Positions 41,677-48,754 of a DNA stretch of 48,754 nucleotides are shown one piece after another. The position numbers and the translations under genes were made by a program. Location of the stretch: positions 1-48,754 of the forward strand of contig RZZR01000005.1 in the NCBI GenBank assembly GCA_009929795.1. Direction: 5' to 3'. Source of the DNA: Deltaproteobacteria bacterium (GTDB lineage Bacteria > Desulfobacterota > Desulfovibrionia > Desulfovibrionales > Desulfomicrobiaceae). Below the pieces are notes generated by a model, which was given only the letters and a program-made list of their open reading frames with translations, searched no databases and was not told the DNA's origin. Within the stretch, counting starts at the first letter, position 1, and every line of letters begins with the position of its first letter.

Positions 41677-43506
41677 ATGCATCAGGAATACGACAAACAT
41701 TTCGGCAGACTAGAAACGACCCTGTCCGATGTTCTTCCCTCCCTCAAGGCGGTCATCCACGAGCACGAGACCGACTTCCTGAACCTTGGCCAGGAGATGT
41801 TCTCCATCAACCAGGAAGCTAGGAGCCTCGCCTCCCTGGCCGGAGACCTGGTCGACCAGGCCGGCGGCGAGCACATTGATGCGCCAGTCGCGGCCTTCCG
41901 CCAACACCTCGGACTCACCAGGGATGTCTTTGCCATCGACGCCTTTCAAACAAGTCTGTCCGACATGGAAATCATCGTTGGCAGCATCAACGGCCTGAAC
42001 TCTTTGATCCGTGATTTTCGTCGTCTCATCCGTACTCTGCAGGTTCTGGGCATCTCCACACGCATTGAGAGCGCCCGTCTTGGCAGCGCCGGAAGAGGCT
42101 TCACGACTCTGGCCGACGACGTCGAAACCCTGGCCACAAAAATCGCCGAACACTCGGAGCGCATCGCCTCCGAATGCCAAAATCTCCTGAATCGTGTCGA
42201 AGGAGCTCGAACCACGACCAAAGGCATCCTTGACGGCCAGCTCAGGCTGGCATCAGGCTTCAGCGAACGCCTTCAGGAAAATATCCGCGACTTGGAAGAA
42301 ATGCAGACTAACGCCAGCCGTCGTTCAAACGAACTGAACGACAACAGTGCCGCCATCGCCAAAAAAATGGGCGAGATGGTCGTTTCGGCCCAATTTCACG
42401 ATATCACCAGACAAAAAGTTGAGCACGTCGTCGAAGTACTTGAGCATTGCCTCCAACTTCTAACCAATTTCGAAGAGCAAAGCGGGTCCTTGGAAGACGC
42501 CGTGAGCATCCTCACCTTGGTCTTGGACCTCGTGGACCTCCAGGTTTCTCAGCTCACCAATGCCGGACAAACGTTCCTCAAAGCCGTTTACTCCCTGCTG
42601 GCCAGCCTTGAAGACGTCAGGAATCAGATCTCCGGCCTCTTTCGATTGACGGCCGCGGTAGGCTCGACCGACGTCGAGAATGATTCTCCTCTGATTCGGG
42701 CTCAAAAGGGCATCGACGGTCTGCTCGAGGCGATGACCGAATGCGCATCCCAGGCCGCTGGAATCGGACGGGCCATGGAGGAAGTCGCCTCCACTGTGGG
42801 CGAGATGGTCAAAATGGCCGAGGATATTGAAGAGGTCGGCTCCGAGATTGAGCTCATCGCCCTGAATGCCAGCGTCAGGGCCGCCCATACCGGCGAGGAG
42901 GGTCGGGCCATGGGTGTTCTGGCCGTGGCCATCCAAAAGCTCTCGGGTGACGCCAGGGAACTGACAGATGCGGCCACTGATCGACTTCAGGAGATTTCCT
43001 CGAACTCCCACAAGCTGTTCGAGACCGCAGCCAAGGCTACCGATGCCCGACACGTGCACGAAATGACCGACTCCTTCAACGACATCTTTCAACAACTCCA
43101 TGACATGGAGGACGGGATCACCGAAAACTTCGAACGGGTTCGCGAGGCGGCCGGACGACTGGATGCCAGGATCATGGCCCTCACCGGCGACATCACTTTC
43201 CATGAAAGGGTCGATGCCGACATCCGGACCACAGCCGCCGGGCTAATCGAAACCATCGGATCCGTACGGTCGAAACTCCCGCCCATCGACTCGGAAACTC
43301 TCCTGCGAAATCGTTCCCGGATCGAGGCGCTGCTTCAGAAATACACCATGGATAGCGAACGGGTCATCCACGAGGAGATGTTCGGCCGTAATCATACCAA
43401 AACTGAATCGACCCCCAGGAAAACTGACATGGATGAGGTTGAACTTTTCGACGATTTCTCAGATGATAGAGATGACGATTTGGGCGACAATGTCGAACTC
43501 TTCTAA
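41677..43506 (+). CDS. Soluble MCP-like protein with CheZ-like active-site motif, tandem duplicated
   Basis: A 609-residue helical protein with no membrane segment. Two MCP hairpin-tip-like stretches occur: residues 121-142 (LQVLGISTRIESARLGSAGR) and 391-412 (IELIALNASVRAAHTGEEGR), 270 apart. About 100 residues after each lies a helix like that around the CheZ active site: AQFHDITRQKVEHVVEVLE at 238-256, and a weaker TFHERVDADI at 507. CheZ has FQDLTGQ; its catalytic Asp and Gln (D-x3-Q) match Asp242 and Gln246. The second copy lacks them. The C-terminus is acidic with DEVELF and DNVELF. I infer a scaffold with CheY-P phosphatase activity, but no family is certain. cheY follows 90 bases later. 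The ribosome site is weak. Confidence 0.75.
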   Translation: MHQEYDKHFGRLETTLSDVLPSLKAVIHEHETDFLNLGQEMFSINQEARSLASLAGDLVDQAGGEHIDAPVAAFRQHLGLTRDVFAIDAFQTSLSDMEIIVGSINGLNSLIRDFRRLIRTLQVLGISTRIESARLGSAGRGFTTLADDVETLATKIAEHSERIASECQNLLNRVEGARTTTKGILDGQLRLASGFSERLQENIRDLEEMQTNASRRSNELNDNSAAIAKKMGEMVVSAQFHDITRQKVEHVVEVLEHCLQLLTNFEEQSGSLEDAVSILTLVLDLVDLQVSQLTNAGQTFLKAVYSLLASLEDVRNQISGLFRLTAAVGSTDVENDSPLIRAQKGIDGLLEAMTECASQAAGIGRAMEEVASTVGEMVKMAEDIEEVGSEIELIALNASVRAAHTGEEGRAMGVLAVAIQKLSGDARELTDAATDRLQEISSNSHKLFETAAKATDARHVHEMTDSFNDIFQQLHDMEDGITENFERVREAAGRLDARIMALTGDITFHERVDADIRTTAAGLIETIGSVRSKLPPIDSETLLRNRSRIEALLQKYTMDSERVIHEEMFGRNHTKTESTPRKTDMDEVELFDDFSDDRDDDLGDNVELF

Positions 43507-43596
43507 ATCCAAGACATATTGGTCCGGACTCCGAGTCCCGACCGCGGAAGGTATTCTTGTCGCTTTCCGACAAGCCAGCAATCAGGAGCCGCTCCA

Positions 43597-43959
43597 ATGA
43601 CCAAAACGATCATGACCGTCGACGATTCGGCGAGTGTCCGCCAGATGGTGGGGTTCACCCTCAAAGATGCCGGGTACGGAGTCATCGAGGCCTCCGACGG
43701 CAAGGACGCCCTGTCAAAACTCTCTGGCCAGGTCCACATGGTCGTCACCGATCTGAACATGCCGAACATGGACGGCATTGAGCTGATCCGTAGCATCCGG
43801 GCCAACCCGGCCTACAAATTCATCCCCATCGTCATGCTCACCACGGAATCCCAGGATTCCAAGAAACAAGAAGGAAAGGCCGCCGGGGCCACTGGGTGGA
43901 TCGTCAAGCCCTTCAAGCCTGACCAGCTCCTGGCCGTGGTCAAAAAATTGATCCGCTGA
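43597..43959 (+). CDS. cheY: Chemotaxis response regulator CheY
   Basis: A 120-residue receiver in the CheY class: TIMTVDDSASVRQMVGFTL, phospho-Asp in VVTDLNMPNMDGIEL, Thr in VMLTTESQDSKKQ, Lys in WIVKPFKPDQLL. The ATG at 43597 has AGGAG 8 bases upstream. It lies between the MCP/CheZ-like protein and cheA, matching a phosphate flow from CheA to CheY. Confidence 0.94.
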   Translation: MTKTIMTVDDSASVRQMVGFTLKDAGYGVIEASDGKDALSKLSGQVHMVVTDLNMPNMDGIELIRSIRANPAYKFIPIVMLTTESQDSKKQEGKAAGATGWIVKPFKPDQLLAVVKKLIR

Positions 43960-44005
43960 TTGAGTTCGTATCCGCCAAACCGCATCCGTTCGTCGAGGGG
44001 TCGCC

Positions 44006-46129
44006 ATGTCTGTAGAATCCCAAAATCAACAAGCCTTCCGAGACGAGGCCACGGAGCTGCTCGGAGAACTCGAAAACTCCTTGCTCGAACTCGAACACAA
44101 CCCTGAGGACCAGGAACTGATCAACAGGGTCTTCCGGGCCATGCACACTATCAAGGGCTCCGGGGCCATGTTCGGATTCGAGGACATCGCGACCTTCACC
44201 CACGAGGTCGAAAGCGTCTTTGAACTGGTCCGCAATAAGCTGGTTCCCATCTCTAAACGGCTTCTTGATTTGACCCTTATGGCCAGGGATCAGATTCTGG
44301 CCATGCTCCAAGGGGAGGACTCGGGATCCGGAGACCAGACCCAAACAGTCATCACCGGACTCAAGGAAATCGTCCGCCTGCACGCTCCCGAACAGGAAAA
44401 GACAGCCGTCGAGGAAAAAACGATTCCGAGGGCCGGCGAGATTGGGGACGAGGGCACCAACGTCTTCAGGATCCGCTTCAAGCCCGATCGTCGCATCTTT
44501 CTGACCGGATCCAATCCCTATGGACTGATTCTTGACTTGGCCGATCTTGGCCATGAGAGCCATGTTCTACTGACAGAAGAGGTACCCCTACTCCAGGAAC
44601 TGGATCCAGAATCCTGCTACCTGAGCTGGGACATCCTTCTGTCCACGCCCCAGAACGAGGACGCCGTTAGGGAGATCTTCGTATTTGTCGAGGAGGACTG
44701 CGATCTCCAAATCTCCACCCTCATGACCACCGGGTCCGACATAGACGACTCTGCCCACAAACGTCTCGGCGAAATTCTCATCGACCGGGGTGACCTGACT
44801 GAAGACCAATTGAGGCAGGTTCTCGGCCAGCAAAAACCGCTGGGAGCTCTGCTCGCCGAACAGGGCCTCGTGCCCCCGGCCAAAGTCCGTTCGGCCCTCA
44901 AAGAACAGGAACAGCTCCGGCAGAAGCAGACCGTCGTCCAGCAGCAAAAGCTGGACCAGGGATCGAGCATCAGGGTTCCGGCCGAAAAACTTGACTCCCT
45001 GGTCGATCTCGTCGGTGAGCTGGTCACGGTCCAGGCCCGTCTCTCACAATTCGCTACCCAATTCACCGACACCGCTCTGGTGTCCATCGCCGAGGACCTC
45101 GAGCGACTGAGCGATGAACTCCGGGACAGCACCCTTGGGGTCCGCATGCTGCCCATCGGGACGACCTTCAACAAGTTCAAGCGGCTCGTCAGGGACCTCT
45201 CCAACGACTTAGGCAAAGAGATCGAACTCGTCACCCACGGCGCCGAAACCGAACTGGACAAGACCGTCATTGAGCGTCTGAACGACCCGCTCGTCCACCT
45301 TCTGCGCAACAGCATCGACCATGGCATTGAACTCCCGGACGAGCGTCAGGCAGCGGACAAGCCCAGAACCGGGACCATCGTCCTCACGGCCGAACACTCC
45401 GGAGGAGAGGTCCTCATCCAGATTACCGACGACGGAGCCGGCATCGACCCAACCAAACTTCGGGCTAAGGCCGTGGAGCGCGGGATCATTCTCCCCGAGG
45501 CAGACCTGACCGAACAGGAAATGCTGGGCCTGATTTTCGCGCCCGGTTTTTCCACGGCCGTCAAGGTCACCAATGTGTCCGGCCGGGGCGTAGGCATGGA
45601 CGTCGTCAAGCGGAACATCGACGCTCTCCGGGGACGAATCCACGTTGAAAGCCAGATTGGTCGGGGAACGACCATCAGTATCCGACTCCCGTTGACCCTG
45701 GCCATCATCGACGGCCTCCAGGTTCGGGTCGGCTCGGAATTCTTCATCCTTCCTCTCACCCTCGTCGAAGAATGCGTCGAACTCGTGAACCAGAACGATC
45801 AGGACGAAAAAAAACGGTTCCTCAACCTTAGGGGTGAAATCGTCCCCTACATTCGCCTCAGAAACTGCTTCGGCATCTCTGGACGGCGACCGCCCATCGA
45901 ACAAGTGGTCATCACAACAACCGAGGATCAGCGCATGGGCATCGTCGTCGATACCGTTGTCGGCGAACACCAGACCGTGATCAAAAGCCTCGGCCGCGTC
46001 TACAGGGACGTCAAAGGCCTCTCCGGAGCCACGGTCAAGGGTGACGGAACCTTGGCCCTCATTCTTGACATCCCCGGCCTGGTTCAATCGGTGCAGCCCG
46101 ATAAAGGGTCCATGCAAAAACACGTATGA
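44006..46129 (+). CDS. cheA: Chemotaxis histidine kinase CheA with an inserted helical region
   Basis: A 707-residue kinase. HPt domain at 1-105 with His47 in AMHTIKGSGAMFGF. Residues 150-240 form a mixed domain (VFRIRFKPDRRIFLTGSNP; LSWDILLSTPQNEDAVREIF). Residues 251-300 hold an MshEN-like helical repeat (HKRLGEILIDRGDLTEDQLR and PLGALLAEQGLVPPAKV). Then come dimerisation (LDSLVDLVGELVTVQARL), ATPase (HLLRNSIDHGIE; ITDDGAGID; SGRGVGMDVV) and CheW-like (565-700) domains. A conventional CheY-binding P2 is not obvious. No cheW is nearby. Its stop overlaps cheR by 4 bases. Confidence 0.94.
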   Translation: MSVESQNQQAFRDEATELLGELENSLLELEHNPEDQELINRVFRAMHTIKGSGAMFGFEDIATFTHEVESVFELVRNKLVPISKRLLDLTLMARDQILAMLQGEDSGSGDQTQTVITGLKEIVRLHAPEQEKTAVEEKTIPRAGEIGDEGTNVFRIRFKPDRRIFLTGSNPYGLILDLADLGHESHVLLTEEVPLLQELDPESCYLSWDILLSTPQNEDAVREIFVFVEEDCDLQISTLMTTGSDIDDSAHKRLGEILIDRGDLTEDQLRQVLGQQKPLGALLAEQGLVPPAKVRSALKEQEQLRQKQTVVQQQKLDQGSSIRVPAEKLDSLVDLVGELVTVQARLSQFATQFTDTALVSIAEDLERLSDELRDSTLGVRMLPIGTTFNKFKRLVRDLSNDLGKEIELVTHGAETELDKTVIERLNDPLVHLLRNSIDHGIELPDERQAADKPRTGTIVLTAEHSGGEVLIQITDDGAGIDPTKLRAKAVERGIILPEADLTEQEMLGLIFAPGFSTAVKVTNVSGRGVGMDVVKRNIDALRGRIHVESQIGRGTTISIRLPLTLAIIDGLQVRVGSEFFILPLTLVEECVELVNQNDQDEKKRFLNLRGEIVPYIRLRNCFGISGRRPPIEQVVITTTEDQRMGIVVDTVVGEHQTVIKSLGRVYRDVKGLSGATVKGDGTLALILDIPGLVQSVQPDKGSMQKHV

Positions 46130-47001
46130 AAAGCTCAGGAGCAAGGCCCTCCTCGACCCTGCATCCAATGCCGGCCATGAGCCCGCGTGAATTCGCCAAG
46201 TTCAGCGAATTCATTTCCAAGGAACTGGGAATCAAGATCTCGGACAAGAAGCAGGGAATGCTCCAGGCCCGTCTTCAAAAACGGTTGCGCATCCTTGCCC
46301 TGCCCTCGTTCACCGCCTATTGCGAATATCTCTTCTCCCTAAAAGGAATGGAGATTGAGCTCCCACATCTGGTGGACGCCGTGACCACTAACACAACCGA
46401 GTTCTTTCGCGAACCCAAGCACTTCGATTATATGAACTCCGTCGTCCTGCCCGAGTTCATCGCCCGTGGAGACAACGCGCCGATGGCCATCTGGAGTGCC
46501 GGGTGCTCTTCCGGTGAAGAGCCATATACCCTGGCCATTGTTCTCAACGAGTTCAAGGAAACCCGCGCCCCGCGTTTCCGGTTCGGAATTCTGGCCACGG
46601 ACATTTCCCGAGAGATTCTGGAAAAGGCCATGCGGGCTGTCTACACAGAGGAACGCGTCGAAAAAATACCCTACATGCTGAAGAAAAAATATCTTTTGCG
46701 AAGCAAGGAACGGTCTCGGGGGCTTGTGCGTATCGTCCCGGAACTTCGCAAGCTGGTCCATTTTCGCCAGCTGAATTTTATGGAAGACTTCGGATTTCGG
46801 GAGACAATGCACGTTATCTTCTGCCGCAATGTCATGATTTACTTCGACCGTCCCACCCAGGAACGCCTTATCAACCGCTTCTGCGAACACCTTGACGTCG
46901 GGGGATATCTCTTCATCGGCCACTCCGAGAGTCTGACCGGTCTCCGAGTCCCTCTGATTCAATCCGCTCCCACGGTCTATCGACGAATCAAAAAATCCTA
47001 A
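46126..47001 (+). CDS. cheR: Chemotaxis protein methyltransferase CheR
   Basis: A 291-residue SAM-dependent methyltransferase with both domains: N-terminal helical domain (FAKFSEFISKELGIKISD; LQARLQKRLRIL) and SAM domain (AVTTNTTEFFREPKHF with the key Arg, IWSAGCSSGEEPYTLAIVL, ILATDISREILEKAM, VIFCRNVMIYFD, GHSESL). It methylates receptor glutamates, opposed by CheB. The start at 46126 overlaps the cheA stop; internal ATGs at 46168 and 46177 are possible. Compare the degenerate paralogue at the other end of the cluster. Confidence 0.95.
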   Translation: MKSSGARPSSTLHPMPAMSPREFAKFSEFISKELGIKISDKKQGMLQARLQKRLRILALPSFTAYCEYLFSLKGMEIELPHLVDAVTTNTTEFFREPKHFDYMNSVVLPEFIARGDNAPMAIWSAGCSSGEEPYTLAIVLNEFKETRAPRFRFGILATDISREILEKAMRAVYTEERVEKIPYMLKKKYLLRSKERSRGLVRIVPELRKLVHFRQLNFMEDFGFRETMHVIFCRNVMIYFDRPTQERLINRFCEHLDVGGYLFIGHSESLTGLRVPLIQSAPTVYRRIKKS

Positions 47002-47014
47002 TGGCCATTTTTTC

Positions 47015-47043
47015 TTGACTCCAAAACGACCAACACATAAAAG
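47015..47043 (+). promoter_or_regulatory. Promoter of the tRNA-Arg gene
   Basis: TTGACT, a 17-base spacer and TAAAAG, with the tRNA 5' end 11 bases after the -10. Spacing and position fit a stable-RNA promoter. Confidence 0.65.
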
Positions 47044-47053
47044 ACTCACCTTC

Positions 47054-47130
47054 GCGCCCGTAGCTCAGTTGGATAGAGTGCCTGACTACGAATCAGTAGG
47101 TCGCAAGTTCGAATCTTGCCGGGCGCACCA
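47054..47130 (+). tRNA. tRNA-Arg (anticodon ACG)
   Basis: A 77-base cloverleaf: acceptor GCGCCCG pairs with CGGGCGC, D-arm GCTC/GAGT, anticodon loop CTACGAA (ACG), T-arm with GTTCGAATC, and an encoded CCA end. The anticodon stem has a mismatch at its outer pair (C27-T43). The ACG anticodon serves CGN arginine codons after deamination of A34. Confidence 0.97.
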
Positions 47131-47137
47131 AGATTTT

Positions 47138-47172
47138 AAGGGGTTACTGAATTATTCAGTAGCCCCTTTTTC
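47138..47172 (+). terminator. Intrinsic terminator after tRNA-Arg
   Basis: GGGG-T-TACTGAA pairs with TTCAGTA-G-CCCC around a TTA loop, followed by TTTTTC and more T. It starts 8 bases after the tRNA. Confidence 0.88.
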
Positions 47173-47241
47173 TTTTGTGTCACCTTCAGAAGAAACATGC
47201 ACACCAAAAATGAGTATGAAATGAAAATCATCGATAAACAA

Positions 47242-47260
47242 TCATTTCGAGTCGAAATGA
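47242..47260. promoter_or_regulatory. Perfect 19-base palindrome upstream of the glycerol-dehydrogenase-like gene
   Basis: TCATTTCGA-G-TCGAAATGA, with 9-base arms and a single central base, ends 4 bases before the ATG. A related TGAAATGA lies 25 bases upstream. This looks like a repressor site or an RNA hairpin over the start; the gene has no Shine-Dalgarno. Confidence 0.5.
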
Positions 47261-47264
47261 CGCT

Positions 47265-48371
47265 ATGATCAGCACTACGTTGTTTCCGGGTCGCTACGTG
47301 CAAGGAGCCGGGGCTTTAGGCCACTTGAGCAAAGAGCTCTCACGATTTGGGCAGCGGCATTTCCTGATCTGCTCCCCCTACCCACTGAAGCATCTGCTTC
47401 CGCCACTGCTATTGGAACTTGAGAAAACCGGAGCCGTTGATGTGACCCGCTTCGGCCGTGAATGCACTGACCAAGAAATCGAGAGGCTGCTGCAAGCGGC
47501 CCAAAATTTCGGTGCCGAGAGCATCGCGGCTTTGGGTGGTGGAAAGACCATGGACGCAGCCAAAGCCGTGGCCGCCAGGGCAGGGGTTCCCGTGTCTGTG
47601 ATGCCGACCATTGCCTCCACCGACGCCCCGTGCAGTTCAGTCTGCGTGATCTACACCCCAGAAGGGATTTTCCAGCGGGTGGACATCCTCCCCCGTAACC
47701 CAGACCTGGTTCTGGTCGACACAGAGGTTATTGCTCGGGCTCCGGCCAGATATTTGGTGGCTGGCATGGGCGACGCCTTGGCCACCTGGTTCGAGGCCGA
47801 ATCCTGTCGCGTGGCCTTAAAGCCCAACATTGCCGGAACTGTCGGCTCCATGACCGCCTACGCTATGGCCAGACTCTGTTACGAAACCATCCTGGAATGG
47901 GGTCTGACGGCCCTCACAGCCTGCGAGGCCGGGGTGGTTACACCAGCCCTTGAGCGGGTGGTTGAGGCCAATACCCTGCTGAGCGGTCTGGGTTTCGAGA
48001 GCGGAGGCCTGGGTGCTGCTCATTCAATCCACAATGGACTGACAGTCCTGCCTAGAGTCCGGGATCGGTACCACGGCGAAAAGGTCGCCTTCGGCGTCCT
48101 GGCTTCCCTGGTCCTTACGGACAAGCCCCCAAGCCTTATGAACGAGATCTTCACTCTGTGCGAATCCCTCGGCCTACCGACGACCCTGGCCGATCTCGGC
48201 CTGAACGAAGTCACCGACCGGGACTTGGTCCAGGTGGCGGAAAAGACCTGCGCCCCGGGCGAGTCAATCCACAACGAGCCTGTGGAAATTTCCCCGTCCA
48301 AGGTCCTTGCTTCTCTCAAAGCGGCCGACGCCATAGGTCGTCGACGCAAGCGCTCGGAGAAGCATCCCTAG
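47265..48371 (+). CDS. gldA: Iron-containing alcohol dehydrogenase, glycerol-dehydrogenase type
   Basis: A 368-residue NAD-dependent polyol dehydrogenase. Marks: PGRYVQGAGALGHLSKEL, the NAD motif ALGGGKTMDAAKAVA, MPTIASTDAPCSSVCVIYT, metal-site residues in AGMGDALATWFEAESC (Asp) and FESGGLGAAHSIHNGLT (His), then RYHGEKVAFGVL (second His). It would oxidise glycerol to dihydroxyacetone or reduce related carbonyls. It lies directly after the tRNA-Arg terminator as an apparently single gene. Confidence 0.92.
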   Translation: MISTTLFPGRYVQGAGALGHLSKELSRFGQRHFLICSPYPLKHLLPPLLLELEKTGAVDVTRFGRECTDQEIERLLQAAQNFGAESIAALGGGKTMDAAKAVAARAGVPVSVMPTIASTDAPCSSVCVIYTPEGIFQRVDILPRNPDLVLVDTEVIARAPARYLVAGMGDALATWFEAESCRVALKPNIAGTVGSMTAYAMARLCYETILEWGLTALTACEAGVVTPALERVVEANTLLSGLGFESGGLGAAHSIHNGLTVLPRVRDRYHGEKVAFGVLASLVLTDKPPSLMNEIFTLCESLGLPTTLADLGLNEVTDRDLVQVAEKTCAPGESIHNEPVEISPSKVLASLKAADAIGRRRKRSEKHP

Positions 48372-48653
48372 GGTCACCGGAATCAAAGCAAGGACAAGCC
48401 TTGTCAAAAAAATTGGAAACGTCATCAGCAAATTGGCTGATGTATTGCGACATCCATAAACCAATAGGACAATTCCGGCCTGTGAGAGAATCGAATAGTC
48501 CGATCGAACAACTGTGCTGGCTATGAAAGGCAACCAGGAGGCCTTGCTACAGTCGTGGGCACCGCCATCATTATCCCTTGAGCTTTTTTCCAGTTGATCT
48601 GGAGACGGCGAAAAGGCCTTCGTGGGGGGGATTTATACAGAATCGATAGAGTC

Positions 48654-48690
48654 AAAAAGGGCTTGAACCAGAAAATGGCTCAAGCCCTTG
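48654..48690 (-). terminator. Intrinsic terminator of the tRNA-Leu gene
   Basis: On the minus strand AAGGGCTTGAGCCA pairs with TGGTTCAAGCCCTT (one G-T pair) around TTTTC, ending in five T. It follows the CCA end by 8 bases. Upstream, 48372-48653, I see no gene or clear signal. Confidence 0.85.
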
Positions 48691-48697
48691 TTCACAT

Positions 48698-48754
48698 TGG
48701 TACCCGGGACGGGAATCGAACCCGTACAGCCTTGCGGCCGAGGGATTTTAAGTC
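48698..48754 (-). tRNA. tRNA-Leu (anticodon TAA), 3' part only
   Basis: The minus strand from the right edge reads GACTTAAAATCCC (anticodon stem and loop with TAA), a long variable arm (CTCGGCCGCAAGGCTG), the T-arm CGGGTTCGATTCCCG and a CCA end. The long variable arm and the TAA anticodon give class II tRNA-Leu. The 5' half is beyond the window. Confidence 0.9.

Noticed and set aside
47054-47130. tRNA-Arg as an integration site for a mobile element
   Set aside because: No repeat of the tRNA 3' end, integrase or composition shift was seen in the remaining 1.6 kb.
48264-48533. 89-codon hydrophobic minus-strand frame after gldA
   Set aside because: Half of it is antisense to gldA, there is no good ribosome site, and no family is recognised.
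1-48754. CRISPR arrays, IS elements, rRNA genes
   Set aside because: No regularly spaced repeats, transposase motifs or rRNA-like sequence were found on reading both strands.

Overview
The window looks like a chromosomal segment of a GC-rich, Gram-negative sulfate reducer of the Desulfovibrionales type. The strongest pointer is a complete Tmc electron-transfer operon (tmcD-C-B-A; tetraheme cytochrome c3, CCG-type iron-sulfur protein, cytochrome b, beta-propeller protein), a complex known from Desulfovibrio. An FmdE/MoeA-like fusion, lipoproteins, BamD and a type IV pilus motor pair agree with this. No phage, IS element or CRISPR array was seen. No gene-free stretch exceeds 300 bases; the longest (1519-1810, 41421-41676, 48372-48653) hold only the short sites listed, and in the last two little or nothing beyond a terminator was seen.

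Layout. 1-3457: the start of a PAS sensor kinase (cut by the window edge), a GH19 chitinase-like lipoprotein, and an FmdE/molybdopterin-binding fusion. 3469-10585 (minus): one tightly overlapping signalling operon made of a Leu/Ile/Val-type substrate-binding lipoprotein, a dCache-HAMP histidine kinase, a single-domain receiver and two kinases with N-terminal receivers; there is no ABC permease or ATPase. 10670-11876: an unknown protein, a possible 15-residue leader ORF and a cyclophilin. 11914-16145: the tmc operon plus a nitroreductase, closed by a strong terminator. 16293-21896 (minus): unknown protein, EF-G paralogue, ABC exporter pair, TPR/pseudopilin-like protein. 21981-23973 (minus): trxA-trxB-bamD. 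24137-27023 (minus): lipoprotein, fructose-1,6-bisphosphatase, tsaD. 27102-27836: two small membrane-anchored coiled-coil proteins. 27863-35617 (minus): a long housekeeping run (pcm, DedA-like, mrp, lytic transglycosylase, pgsA, pilT, pilU-like, zinc-ribbon protein, ftsB-like, TPR). 35732-37541: CBS protein and mgtE, convergent.

37699-47001 is a chemotaxis-type cluster. Its first half is an MltF-like lytic transglycosylase (binding domain plus SLT domain) translationally coupled to a short, degenerate CheR and then CheB. Its second half is a large soluble MCP-like protein, CheY, CheA and a normal CheR. There is no cheW, cheD, cheC, cheX or separate cheZ. The soluble MCP-like protein appears to be a tandem duplication of about 270 residues. 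Each half has an MCP hairpin-tip-like motif followed about 100-115 residues later by a CheZ-like helix, and the CheZ catalytic D-x3-Q pair is kept in the first half only. With its acidic, twice-repeated VELF tail this is the most unusual object in the window: probably a combined scaffold and CheY-P phosphatase.

The right end has tRNA-Arg(ACG) with its own promoter and terminator, a glycerol-dehydrogenase-like gene preceded by a perfect 19-base palindrome, and the 3' part of a tRNA-Leu(TAA) on the minus strand.
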